DNA of 64,000 nucleotides from Methanomicrobiaceae archaeon (GCA_016928355.1 JAFGKW010000036.1:62001-126000), one strand, 5' to 3'; counted from the stretch's first letter, positions 29,611 to 39,274 are shown. Notes: generated by a model from the sequence alone, not told the origin. Numbers and translations: made by a program.

Positions 29611-31128
29611 TCACTGGACAAGATTATGTGTATAGTGCTCCGGTTCCTGGTATGTCTCGAGTCTACCTTCTTCATTTAATACAGAGATTGTACCGTGACC
29701 GCCGCAGATCAGGCATTTCTTTCCGGTTTCTTTTTCGTATTCCGATGCAATCTCCAAAAGAGCCTTCCTCTCGCTCCTTGCGAGATCACTGTCGACATTT
29801 ACAGACGTTACAAGGAAGTCTGCGATTGAGTTGTAGTTCTGTCTCTCTTTTGTGAAGCTGTGGAAGTTCATCAGGCTGTCTGCGGTAAAGAGCAGTCCGG
29901 TACCGGGGCTGAAGAGTATGAGCTGGCCGTACTGGTGACCTCCCTGGCTTATCAGGATCTCGAAATCGACGCCTGTGATCTTCATCCTGTCGATAATCGG
30001 GAATACAGACCGGAACTCACCTGAGGATTCCGGGAAGAGCCTGATATTTTCTTCTTTTGGGGGAGTCCACCTTGAAAAGAGTGCGATCATGGTCGTATAT
30101 ACCATCTCAAGGATCGAGTTTTCACTCTTTGAACCCCATGCACGGTTGCCTCTCCTGATGATCTCGAGTGTCGCAGGGTGCATGTATGCCGGAACGTCAT
30201 ATGCCCCTCCTGCACCACAGTGGTCCGCATCGCCGTGGGTTGTGATTATATATTTCAGTTTTCTGTCCGGATCGAGCCCGTAATAATCGAAAAGTTTACG
30301 GGCATCCTTTACGTAGATGCCGTAACCTGTATCAATCATTACCATCTCTTCCGGGCTGTCAAAGAGGAATATACTTCCTCCGCCGGGAAGCTGGAAGCAG
30401 AAGAGCGTTAGTATATCGGAGATCCGGATCTCCTGCACGTCGGCGTAAAATCCGTTTCCTGTCGTTGCCTGCAGGTATTCGCCGCACCTCAGGTAGTTAT
30501 CGAAGACCTCTTCCGGGTCGTTTCCAAGATGCATCAACTCCTGGACTGTGTGGTTTATGTCCTTCAGAAAGTCCATCAGGAGCTCTTCGTCATCGTCATC
30601 TTCGAGATAATTACGGATCTGCTGTGCAAATCTGACGTAGAATATCGTTCTGTCTAGTGATTCACCTGTAACATCATATTCGAGGATCTCTATCGGGTAT
30701 GTCTCTCTAAGGTCGTTCATCAGCTCTTCAGCCTTCTCCGTCTCGGCAAGGACAAGGCTCACCGTCACCATGTCGGGCATGCTCCCTGTATCGTCGAAAT
30801 CAATCGAACTGATCGCTGCCTTCGATTCTGAGGTAATTTTAAGGAATTCAAGAAGAGCGCCGCTTATATGCGGGATCCTGACCTTGAATTTAAGGAAGGG
30901 CAGGCTCCTGATAGAGGTTCTTAGAAAGCCGTTCGAGATGAGCCTCTCCCTTATTGAATAATAATCTTCACTATTGCAGGTGACCTCGATGAATGCAGTA
31001 TGTGGATCGATCTGCCTGTCGTAATGAATCCTGTTGATGTTGCCTTGGTTCACAAATATTATCTCTGATGCCGTCTGAAGTGACTGCCGCGTATCGGGGA
31101 TATGCGCCACGAATGAGTACCTGTTCAT
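29611..31128 (-). CDS. MBL-fold metallohydrolase with N-terminal ACT-like region
   Basis: MVMIDTGYGIYV, TTHGDADHCGAGG, LLFTADSLMNF, CLICGGHG. Confidence 0.8.
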   Translation of the reverse strand: MNRYSFVAHIPDTRQSLQTASEIIFVNQGNINRIHYDRQIDPHTAFIEVTCNSEDYYSIRERLISNGFLRTSIRSLPFLKFKVRIPHISGALLEFLKITSESKAAISSIDFDDTGSMPDMVTVSLVLAETEKAEELMNDLRETYPIEILEYDVTGESLDRTIFYVRFAQQIRNYLEDDDDEELLMDFLKDINHTVQELMHLGNDPEEVFDNYLRCGEYLQATTGNGFYADVQEIRISDILTLFCFQLPGGGSIFLFDSPEEMVMIDTGYGIYVKDARKLFDYYGLDPDRKLKYIITTHGDADHCGAGGAYDVPAYMHPATLEIIRRGNRAWGSKSENSILEMVYTTMIALFSRWTPPKEENIRLFPESSGEFRSVFPIIDRMKITGVDFEILISQGGHQYGQLILFSPGTGLLFTADSLMNFHSFTKERQNYNSIADFLVTSVNVDSDLARSERKALLEIASEYEKETGKKCLICGGHGTISVLNEEGRLETYQEPEHYTHNLVQ

Positions 31129-31142
31129 AAGTAATTCTCCAC

Positions 31143-31886
31143 TTATCTGGCAAATGCAGGCATCAGGATATATGCCGCCCAGCCGATGTATTCTCTTCCG
31201 TAGGCAAGATATTCGTCCTGTATTCTTTGGAAATAGCTGTATACTTCCTCCCTTTCCGGATGATCAGGATTGTTTATGATCCATGAGATGCAGTTCTCCC
31301 AGATCGAAGATTCATACTCGTCCCATTCATCCTCTGAGGAGCGGATCACCCTGGTAACATCAAATCCGTTGTCCCTGGCAGACTGGAGTATCTCGTACTC
31401 TGTCATGATCTCGGGCCATTCTCTTGAAAATTCAGCTGCAACCGAGTCTTTTTTCCAGTATCTTTCACCAATGATGATTATTCCGTCAGGGTTGAGGAAA
31501 TCTTTCATTGAGGATATTGCACTGGAAACACAACCCCAGATTTGCGATGCACCTAATGAAACAGCCACGTCATAGGTTTCGTTTTCAGGCTCATATGAAG
31601 AGGCGTCTGCAAGGAAAACCTGAACACTCTCTGAAAGCCCGATATCTGCGAGGAGTTCTCCTGCATTTGAGCAGGCCTCTTCCCTGATCTCAATTCCTGT
31701 CCCGGAGATGCCAAACGAACGTCCCCATATACCAAGTACCGCTCCGTTTCCGCATCCGAAATCGATGACTTCTGTTCCTTCTGAAAGGCGTGCCATCTCT
31801 CCTATCAGCAGGGCTTTATCCTGGGATATGGGGTTCATAATAGCCAGTGGTCCCTGTGATATCGTTACAAGATCCTGAAAATTCAT
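31143..31886 (-). CDS. SAM-dependent class I methyltransferase
   Basis: EVIDFGCGNGAVLGIWGR motif I; YDVAVSLGAS. Confidence 0.87.
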   Translation of the reverse strand: MNFQDLVTISQGPLAIMNPISQDKALLIGEMARLSEGTEVIDFGCGNGAVLGIWGRSFGISGTGIEIREEACSNAGELLADIGLSESVQVFLADASSYEPENETYDVAVSLGASQIWGCVSSAISSMKDFLNPDGIIIIGERYWKKDSVAAEFSREWPEIMTEYEILQSARDNGFDVTRVIRSSEDEWDEYESSIWENCISWIINNPDHPEREEVYSYFQRIQDEYLAYGREYIGWAAYILMPAFAR

Positions 31887-32144
31887 GTGTTACCGACCAC
31901 CGGAAGTAAATCCGGTTAAATGTTGATTATAAAATGGTCATCAATACGCCATTTATGTTATGGTAAACTTCGGCATTTTTCCATGAACTGGCGACCGGCA
32001 TGACTGAGGAAATGAATAATGCAGGCAGGTAATAATAAAAACCCTTTAATTCTCTTTTAATTCAATTTAAGGAGCAGATGTCGCCTCAATACCGTTAATT
32101 AGGGCGGTTTCAGGAAATAAATTGTTAAATTCCAATCTATGACC

Positions 32145-32185
32145 TTTAAATTAATTATAGGTGGCAAAATGTCCCTTAATTTAAA
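32145..32185. promoter_or_regulatory. Interrupted palindrome TTTAAATTAA/TTAATTTAAA upstream of DASS transporter
   Basis: 32145-32154 and 32176-32185, followed by TATA-like attatatttata about 10-20 nt downstream. Confidence 0.45.
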
Positions 32186-32225
32186 AAGGAACATAATTAT
32201 ATTTATAACTCCAATGATCTGAACT

Positions 32226-33755
32226 ATGAAGAAGACCCTGGGACGGATTATTGGAATACTTGCCTTTTTAATCATCGTATTCTATCCATTGGATCCGTCT
32301 GCCTTTCCCGTTGAGGCAAAATATGCCGCTGCGGTAACGGCCCTGATGGTTGTCTGGTGGATTACGGAGGCAATCCCGATTCAGGCAACCGCACTTGTCC
32401 CGATTGTTTTATTCCCGCTGCTGGGGGTGCTTACCCCGGCACAGGCATGCGGAGCATACGGGGACAAGGTTATTTTCCTCTTTATGGGTGGTTTTATCAT
32501 AGCAATGTCAATGCAGCGCTGGGGCCTGCATGAACGAATTGCACTGCATATAATCAACAGAACCGGATCCTCACCGCGGCGGCTGATTCTCGGATTCATG
32601 GTTGCAACCGCATTCCTGTCGATGTGGATATCAAATACTGCAACCGCGATGATGATGATCCCGATTGCTATTGCGATAATCGCTACGATTCTCCCGAATA
32701 TCGAGACCAAACTCGAAGATATGGATCTAAAACAACGCAACTTCTCTGAGTGTATAGTAATATCCATCGCCTATGCGGCGACTATAGGCGGTATGGCAAC
32801 TATCATCGGAACTCCTCCAAACGGCTTTTTTATTGCCCAGATGGAGGCGATATTCCCTGCCGCACCGGCAATCGATTTTTCGACATGGATGCTCTTTGCT
32901 CTCCCTCTCTCCTGTATCTTCCTGCCGGTCGGATGGTTGTGGCTGACGTACGGGGTATACAGGGATCTTCCTGAAAAGATTTCGGCCGGAAAAGACATAA
33001 TCACCGAAAAGATATCTGCACTTGGGAAAATGGGTCCGGGAGAGAAATGGACTTTGGCTGTCTTTGCAGGAACAGCTGTTGCATGGATACTCCGTTCTGA
33101 AAAGAATATAGGGGACTTTATAATTCCCGGAATCAACACGTTCCTGCCCGGGGTGGACGATTCGACGATAGCAATAGCAGGTGCTATCCTTCTCTTCCTT
33201 CTTCCTGTAAGCAGGGCAGAGGGGATCTACACGATGAACTGGGAATGGGCGAAGAAGATACCATGGGGAATTCTAATCCTCTTTGGTGGTGGAATCTGTC
33301 TTTCAAAGGCTTTCATCGCAAGCGGACTGGCCAATGAGATTATCGAGAGGCTCGGGTTCATACACACCATTCACATAGTCATTGCAGTTCTGATCGTTGC
33401 AATTCTGGTCTCGCTCCTGACCGAGGTAACATCCAACACAGCGATTGCAGGGGTAATGATGCCAATTATGGCTATTACCTCAGTGAGTATGGAGGTTCAC
33501 CCGTATATCCTGATGTTAACGGCGGCATTTGCATGCTCTATGGCCTTCATGCTCCCCGTTGCAACCCCTCCGAATGCAGTCGCATATGGCTCGGGATATA
33601 TCAATATAAAGGACATGATCAGGGCCGGGTGGGTGCTGAATATAATCGGAATCTTACTGCTCGTTATATTTATGTTCACAGTATTCATGTGGATTCTTGG
33701 TTTTTCCCCGGAAATGCCTTTGTGGGCGTTTCAGCCGGTAATTTCCGGGGGATAA
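32226..33755 (+). CDS. DASS/SLC13 family anion:Na+ symporter
   Basis: AALMVVWWITEAIPIQATALVPIVLFPLLGV; SNTATAMMMIPIAIAI; TEVTSNTAIAGVMMPIM; LPVATPPNAVAYGSG. Confidence 0.93.
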   Translation: MKKTLGRIIGILAFLIIVFYPLDPSAFPVEAKYAAAVTALMVVWWITEAIPIQATALVPIVLFPLLGVLTPAQACGAYGDKVIFLFMGGFIIAMSMQRWGLHERIALHIINRTGSSPRRLILGFMVATAFLSMWISNTATAMMMIPIAIAIIATILPNIETKLEDMDLKQRNFSECIVISIAYAATIGGMATIIGTPPNGFFIAQMEAIFPAAPAIDFSTWMLFALPLSCIFLPVGWLWLTYGVYRDLPEKISAGKDIITEKISALGKMGPGEKWTLAVFAGTAVAWILRSEKNIGDFIIPGINTFLPGVDDSTIAIAGAILLFLLPVSRAEGIYTMNWEWAKKIPWGILILFGGGICLSKAFIASGLANEIIERLGFIHTIHIVIAVLIVAILVSLLTEVTSNTAIAGVMMPIMAITSVSMEVHPYILMLTAAFACSMAFMLPVATPPNAVAYGSGYINIKDMIRAGWVLNIIGILLLVIFMFTVFMWILGFSPEMPLWAFQPVISGG

Positions 33756-33853
33756 GCCCTATTTGGAATTTTGAATAATTATGGGATTTGAAGGTGTCTT
33801 TTTTTTGGGCACCTCACTATCATTTATAGATAATAAGGACATACTCTGTTCAT

Positions 33854-34618
33854 ATGCCGCATGAAAAAATAATATCGGGAGATCTCGACGGAGATGGCGT
33901 CGAGGGCCACCGCAAAAAAATAACCGGCGGCGAATTCCCCCGGAAAGATAAGGATGAGCATGATTTAGGCCTGGAGACCTCTGAATCCAGACAATCACCG
34001 CCTGAAAAATCAAAGGTCAGTGATTCCGGAGATCTCTTCTATACAGGTTTTGGTTCTGCAAAGCCGAAGGGTTCTGATTTGCCGAAGAAAAAATCGGTAA
34101 TCGGAGGGGATTCGGATATATTCGAAACCGGATTTGGTTCAGCTACACAACACAGGATGGAAAAGATGGTCCATGCAACCGGTTCGACCGGGAAAAGACC
34201 TGAAGAAAGGCCGGGTTTAGGCAAAAAACCCGAAAGAAGCCCTGAAAGAAGATCCTTTTTCACAGATGATGAAGCCGACGAACTCTTCGAAGGAAAGACG
34301 CCGGGAGTCTCAAAAAAAGAACCTGAAAAGGGATCAATAAAGAAGAAGGGCAGCAGACTGGATGAAGATCCTTTTTATACGGGATTTGGCTATACCGATC
34401 AGAGAGGAAAGGACAGTCCTGCGGACGGCGGGTTGTTTCCTGATTCGGGTCAACTGCCGGAGATGCCCGATAGGGAGCTTCTGCCTGACAGGGGTGAGAG
34501 AGCTGCGTCCGAAGAAGTCGAACATGAAATGGAGATCCCTGAAGAAAAACCAAAGAACGAAGAGAAGGCGAAAAGGCCCTCAGTCCTTACCCGCGACGAC
34601 GACGATCTCTTCAGCTGA
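33854..34618 (+). CDS. Predicted disordered, charged protein with repeated D-x-F-(Y/E)-TGFG motif
   Basis: DLFYTGFGSA, DIFETGFGSA, DPFYTGFGYT; low-complexity K/E/D/S/P composition. Confidence 0.65.
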   Translation: MPHEKIISGDLDGDGVEGHRKKITGGEFPRKDKDEHDLGLETSESRQSPPEKSKVSDSGDLFYTGFGSAKPKGSDLPKKKSVIGGDSDIFETGFGSATQHRMEKMVHATGSTGKRPEERPGLGKKPERSPERRSFFTDDEADELFEGKTPGVSKKEPEKGSIKKKGSRLDEDPFYTGFGYTDQRGKDSPADGGLFPDSGQLPEMPDRELLPDRGERAASEEVEHEMEIPEEKPKNEEKAKRPSVLTRDDDDLFS

Positions 34619-34624
34619 ACTTTT

Positions 34625-35014
34625 TCATTCCTGGGAGGTTTTGTTGATGAATATAGCATCGGCAGGATCAGATACGTAAATCTCCATCTCTCCCTTATAA
34701 TTTTCAACCGTTCCTGTTGCATGAATCATCATTCCGGGATCGGGTATTATATCCTGTGATGCAGCATTTCTAATAAATATGCTTGTTTTTCCGGATTTTA
34801 CGATAATGTGTCCGCCTGTTTTGGTAAATACTATCTCATCGACCGGCCCCCCGAAGGTGACCAGATCCCCTTCCTCTGATGAGGGGCTGTATGGAGAGGC
34901 AAAGCTCTCTTTTCCTGCAGAATCAAGAACGAGGAGCAGTACAAAGGAGAATAATATGACTATCAGGAGGAGCATTATCGCGAACTTTTCCTCTTTTCCA
35001 AAGAAAATCTTCAT
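34625..35014 (-). CDS. Membrane-anchored OB-fold-like protein
   Basis: N-terminal TM; GMMIHATGTVENYKGEMEIYVSDPADAIFI. Confidence 0.6.
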   Translation of the reverse strand: MKIFFGKEEKFAIMLLLIVILFSFVLLLVLDSAGKESFASPYSPSSEEGDLVTFGGPVDEIVFTKTGGHIIVKSGKTSIFIRNAASQDIIPDPGMMIHATGTVENYKGEMEIYVSDPADAIFINKTSQE

Positions 35015-35018
35015 CTCT

Positions 35019-35660
35019 TCATCCCGGCATCAGCTCAACAATTCTCTGTTTTCGAATCGACGGAGGAACCATGTAGATCAATTCCAGAGGGGTGGCGTTT
35101 TTAGGTGATAGGGTAATCGAGAACTTTTTCTCTGCCGGGACAGGGTTTCCCGGATATACAAGGAGCATGAATATCTCATTTGGTTCAAGATATATGTCCT
35201 CATCCGCCTGCATCACCGGAATTATATGGCTTGTGTCCGCAATTGTCCATGAAGACTTGCTGACTGATGTACCTGTTGTAAAGGCAGGGGTCTCAGTATT
35301 ATATCCGTATTCGAATGTTAACTTCGCAGTGCTCATGTCAATCGAACCCATGCTGCCGGTCAGGAGTCTTACCGGAATCAGGCAGCCTCCCATCACCGAA
35401 GGGTCCGGGTCTTCACAGATTAGGCTGATACCCATTATGGCCCCTCCGGTATCCTGTACGCCGTTCGATGCCCCGCCGGTTACCAGGATCTCCGATTCGC
35501 GGCTGACAGAACCTGCGATAATCCCCCCTTCATTTTTATCAGCCCCCCCAACGGCTCCGAATATTGCAGAAAACGCGACATACATAAAGAAAAGAAGAAT
35601 TGCGATTGTTATTATCATTTCAAGCCCGGTGAGACCATCCCGGGTGTGATCACGCCTCAT
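35019..35660 (-). CDS. Archaellin/archaeal type IV pilin-like protein
   Basis: Class III signal-like N-terminus RRDHTRDGLTGLEMIITIAILLFFMYVAFSAIF. Confidence 0.7.
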   Translation of the reverse strand: MRRDHTRDGLTGLEMIITIAILLFFMYVAFSAIFGAVGGADKNEGGIIAGSVSRESEILVTGGASNGVQDTGGAIMGISLICEDPDPSVMGGCLIPVRLLTGSMGSIDMSTAKLTFEYGYNTETPAFTTGTSVSKSSWTIADTSHIIPVMQADEDIYLEPNEIFMLLVYPGNPVPAEKKFSITLSPKNATPLELIYMVPPSIRKQRIVELMPG

Positions 35661-35749
35661 AATTAAGAATATTCCCCGGTACTTTTTTACTTTCCTGTTT
35701 GCATGAGTAAAATCGATTAGAATAATTATTTTATTGTTGAATTATTTCT

Positions 35750-36553
35750 ATGAAGGTCTGGCAGATACTCCTGGTCATTGTCGTAATTATTACTGTAATA
35801 ATTCTGGTTCCGGCTCTTCTTTCTGCAAATCCAGGCCTCAAGGCCGGTATCGGGGTGGGTCTGGCAGAGAACTTCCTCGATTCGGGAAAGGATGATCTTG
35901 CACTTTCGATGTGCGACTGGGTTTTGGAGGACTCTCCGGATAACAGGGATGCTCTCTCAATAAAGGTAAAGGTACTTACCCGGGCGGGGAACATTGAAGA
36001 TGCACTGGTACTTCAGAGGCAGATAGTGTATGAAAATCCTTCCGGAGCATCTCCTGAGGACTGGAACAGTCTTGCCGTCCTGAGCATGAAATCAGGGAAT
36101 ACCAGTGAAGCAGTTGACTCTTACAGTATACTTGAGAAGTATTATGACCGTAATTACAATGCAAATCCTGATGAAACGGGCATTCTTTACAGGCAGGGTG
36201 TGGTACTGATAAAGTTACAGAGGTATGACGAGGCTATTGACTGTTTTGACAGGATGACAAAGCTCGAGCCGGAGAGTACTGATGCATGGATTGGTCTTGG
36301 TGATGCATACCTCTTCAAATCCATGTATGAGCAGGGGCAGCTCGTTGATCTGTATGCAGATCTTGGCAAAGATCCCTCTGCGAGGGTTGAAAAATATACT
36401 ACGACCTCATTTGAATCCAACAGGAAGGCTGTGGAGGCCTACAACAAAGCGGTTGAGATTGATCCTCTAATCTATCCCCTTGTTGCGGCAAAGATAATGG
36501 GAAGCTACCAGAAGACCGTTGAGAGTTACCAGGATATTCTTGAAAATCTGTAG
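35750..36553 (+). CDS. TPR repeat protein with N-terminal TM
   Basis: LRYDEAIDCFDRMTKLEPESTDAWIGLGDAYL-type TPRs. Confidence 0.8.
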   Translation: MKVWQILLVIVVIITVIILVPALLSANPGLKAGIGVGLAENFLDSGKDDLALSMCDWVLEDSPDNRDALSIKVKVLTRAGNIEDALVLQRQIVYENPSGASPEDWNSLAVLSMKSGNTSEAVDSYSILEKYYDRNYNANPDETGILYRQGVVLIKLQRYDEAIDCFDRMTKLEPESTDAWIGLGDAYLFKSMYEQGQLVDLYADLGKDPSARVEKYTTTSFESNRKAVEAYNKAVEIDPLIYPLVAAKIMGSYQKTVESYQDILENL

Positions 36554-36617
36554 GGGAGTTTTTTTCCTATCCCCTGACTATATTTATTTATGAGGTGGTA
36601 ATCTGGTCTGTTCCGCA

Positions 36618-37349
36618 ATGCTTGATTTTGAGGCCGGTCAGGTCTACGGGATGAGAGGAAGCCAGATAAATATCCCGACCGAGATAGGAGTTGTCCTCTA
36701 TGATTTGGAAGATGACAGGGTATCATACAGGCAGAAGATGTTTGTTCATGATATCGATCTCGTGGTCAGAAAGAATGTCATCGATGAAAACGGAGTTAAA
36801 AAAGGGACTTCCGTCTCCCTGATTAACCAGGCAAGGGAATGTTATAACCTTGAATATAACCGGAGGCACAGGGCAAATAACGAGGATATCAGGCGGGGTT
36901 TATCAGTATCAGGAGAGGTTCACAGGTCTGTCAGGAATTATATGAAGGATCTTGAGAATGAGTATGAGATCTCTTCCTTCTGGTTCTTTTCCGACTCGAT
37001 GGAGAAGGAGATCTTCAAAAGAGCTGCATATGATATATCCGGGTATAATCTTCATGATTTCCAAAGGATTGTAAAGAAGGAATGTCCAACGATCTCGTCC
37101 CTTCCGTCGCTCGACAAGCTTTCGGTTGCACACAATTTTAAGGTCGAAAAACATGAGATAGTCTCATCAAATTTCAGCTACAGTATCCCCGCTAAAAAGA
37201 GACACCTGTTTAAAAGCCACCGTGCTCTTGGTGATGCTGCAAGAATATTTCTTCTCTGCAGGGAATATTTTCATGATACAAAGGAATTTACCGAAAGGAC
37301 TGTTGGGCATATGAAGAAATGCGGGGATATCAGGTGTAAGAATGACTGA
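36618..37349 (+). CDS. DEDDh (DnaQ-like) exonuclease-like protein
   Basis: MLDFEAGQ...PTEIGVVLYD resembles ExoI; HRALGDA resembles ExoIII HxAxxDA; candidate mid-motif Asp in FFSDSMEKEIF. Confidence 0.55.
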   Translation: MLDFEAGQVYGMRGSQINIPTEIGVVLYDLEDDRVSYRQKMFVHDIDLVVRKNVIDENGVKKGTSVSLINQARECYNLEYNRRHRANNEDIRRGLSVSGEVHRSVRNYMKDLENEYEISSFWFFSDSMEKEIFKRAAYDISGYNLHDFQRIVKKECPTISSLPSLDKLSVAHNFKVEKHEIVSSNFSYSIPAKKRHLFKSHRALGDAARIFLLCREYFHDTKEFTERTVGHMKKCGDIRCKND

Positions 37350-37995
37350 AAAGGTAAGGATTCTGAGTAAAAACAGGGTTGAGGCGCTTACAGACGGGAT
37401 ATATGCAATCGCCCTTACGCTTGCGGTGCTTACGATAGATGTGGGAGAGCTTCCTCCGGTCGGGTCCGGGGACTCGTTTGCTGCTGCACTCTCGGTTACA
37501 TTTCCCCAGCTTCTCCATTACGCAATCGCTTTCTTTGTTCTGATATCCTTCTGGATGGCACATCACAGGCAGGTCAGCTATATCAAACATGTTGACGGGG
37601 TTTACGTATGGCTCAATGTAGTAACCCTCTTTTTCGTTGCACTTATTCCATTTACAACGGATCTTGTGGGCTCTTATTCGGATTACCCTCTTGCGGTCAC
37701 GTTTTATTCAGGAAATCTCTTCATGATCGGGCTTTTAACAACAGTCTCCTGGGTTTATGCCGCAGGGGGCGGGAGACTTCTCTCTGAAGGTGGTATCTCC
37801 ATGGAGGGATACGTATCAGCAATCGGCAGGGGTCTTGCCGTACCTTTTGTATGCATTATTGTGATTGCCTGGGCGAATCTGGTCTCGGCTGATGGCTCGA
37901 CCTGGCTGTTTCTCCTGATCCCGTTAATTCACTTTATCATCAGGATGATGTTGAAAAGAAAATATTCCGGAAAGAGATTAACGGAAAACAATTGA
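37342..37995 (+). CDS. TMEM175-family membrane protein (putative K+ channel)
   Basis: SKNRVEALTDGIYAIALTLAVLTIDV; LISFWMAHHRQVSYIKHVDG; ITL-NVVTLFFVALIPFTTDLV. Confidence 0.82.
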   Translation: MTEKVRILSKNRVEALTDGIYAIALTLAVLTIDVGELPPVGSGDSFAAALSVTFPQLLHYAIAFFVLISFWMAHHRQVSYIKHVDGVYVWLNVVTLFFVALIPFTTDLVGSYSDYPLAVTFYSGNLFMIGLLTTVSWVYAAGGGRLLSEGGISMEGYVSAIGRGLAVPFVCIIVIAWANLVSADGSTWLFLLIPLIHFIIRMMLKRKYSGKRLTENN

Positions 37996-38053
37996 ACAGG
38001 ACCTGCGGATCCATTATATACTTCCTGCACCTTTTTTTGAATAAACAGGGGGT

Positions 38054-39274
38054 CTGAAAATTTCCAGAAGATTTAATTTAAAGCTTTTATGCGCCTGTAT
38101 TGCACTGACCGGACTATTACTTATTTTTGCTTCCGGCTGTACGGGCAGCCCACCGCAAAGTGCTGAAAAAGTCCCGGCAAACCAGTCGGTTCTTCAGTCG
38201 GCGGTGTGGAACCTTGAATATTACATGACCGGAGAAGGGCCTGTATATGTCCCTGAAGGAGTCGAAGCCGATCTCGAATGCATTAATCCCTGTCTGGTTG
38301 GTGGATCTGCCGGCTGCAATGACTATTCTGCGCCATATTTCCTTGATGACGGGGAGATCTCGATAGGCATCCCCACGAGGACGTGCATCGCATGTCTCGA
38401 TGAGAGGAAGATGGAGGTTGAAGATCTGTTTCTCAAACACCTGAGCAACGTAAGTCAGGCTTATCTTATGGACGAAAAGCTCGTATTTGCCGGTTCGGAC
38501 GGTGAGGAGATGTTGGTGTTCGTCGATTCCGGGGAGAAACATGAAATGCTTCATCCCGGCTATATGGCCGGCCCGGGGGATGTTTTAGGATGCACCTGGC
38601 ATCTCTATGCCGATCCTGACAGGAGCTCAATTGAGGTAGAGGAAATCCCCGAAGGTGCGGATGTCACCCTGACATTCGGGGGGGACGGCCGCCTCTACGG
38701 CAGTTCGGGCTGCAACAATTATTTTGCCGACTACACGCTTGAAAAGGGAAGGCTTGAAATTGGCATGATCGGCTCGACCCTGATGGCCTGTGCCGATAGC
38801 GATCTGATGGTTCTGGAATCGAAGTACCTGACCAAACTCGACCAGATAGAAGCCGCCTATGTCGACGGGGACAGTCTGTTCCTGATGAACGAGAACGGGG
38901 TTGCGATCCTCTCCTTCATGAAGGCGTCAACATCACCGGAAGGCATCGAATGGACCCTTATATCATACAATAATGGTGTAGGTGAACTCGTCTCAGTGCC
39001 TGCCGATACAGAGATAACACTTAAACTGGAGGAAGGCCGGGCAGGCGGCAATTCCGGCTGCAACAGCTACTTTGGGGATTACGAAATGGATGATATGGGG
39101 AGCCTCGCTTTCGGGATGATCGGGATGACGGAGATGTACTGCGAAGGAAGGATGGATATGGAATCACGGTATCTCACACTTCTCGGAGAGACTGCTGGCT
39201 ATTCGATGAGCGATGGAGTCCTGAATCTCATGGATACTTACGGGAACAGGATACTTGTCTTTTCAGGGGAATAA
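38054..39274 (+). CDS. META-domain lipoprotein, three repeats; probable non-AUG start
   Basis: Upstream extension (L/M)KISRRFNLKLLCACIALTGLLLIFASGCTGS has a signal peptide and lipobox; repeats GGSAGCNDY, GSSGCNNYFADY, GNSGCNSYFGDY. Confidence 0.7.
   Translation: MKISRRFNLKLLCACIALTGLLLIFASGCTGSPPQSAEKVPANQSVLQSAVWNLEYYMTGEGPVYVPEGVEADLECINPCLVGGSAGCNDYSAPYFLDDGEISIGIPTRTCIACLDERKMEVEDLFLKHLSNVSQAYLMDEKLVFAGSDGEEMLVFVDSGEKHEMLHPGYMAGPGDVLGCTWHLYADPDRSSIEVEEIPEGADVTLTFGGDGRLYGSSGCNNYFADYTLEKGRLEIGMIGSTLMACADSDLMVLESKYLTKLDQIEAAYVDGDSLFLMNENGVAILSFMKASTSPEGIEWTLISYNNGVGELVSVPADTEITLKLEEGRAGGNSGCNSYFGDYEMDDMGSLAFGMIGMTEMYCEGRMDMESRYLTLLGETAGYSMSDGVLNLMDTYGNRILVFSGE

Noticed and set aside
31899-31916. 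ACCGGA-AGTAAA-TCCGGT inverted repeat upstream of the methyltransferase
   Set aside because: Only 6 bp and isolated; could be an operator but not distinguishable from chance.
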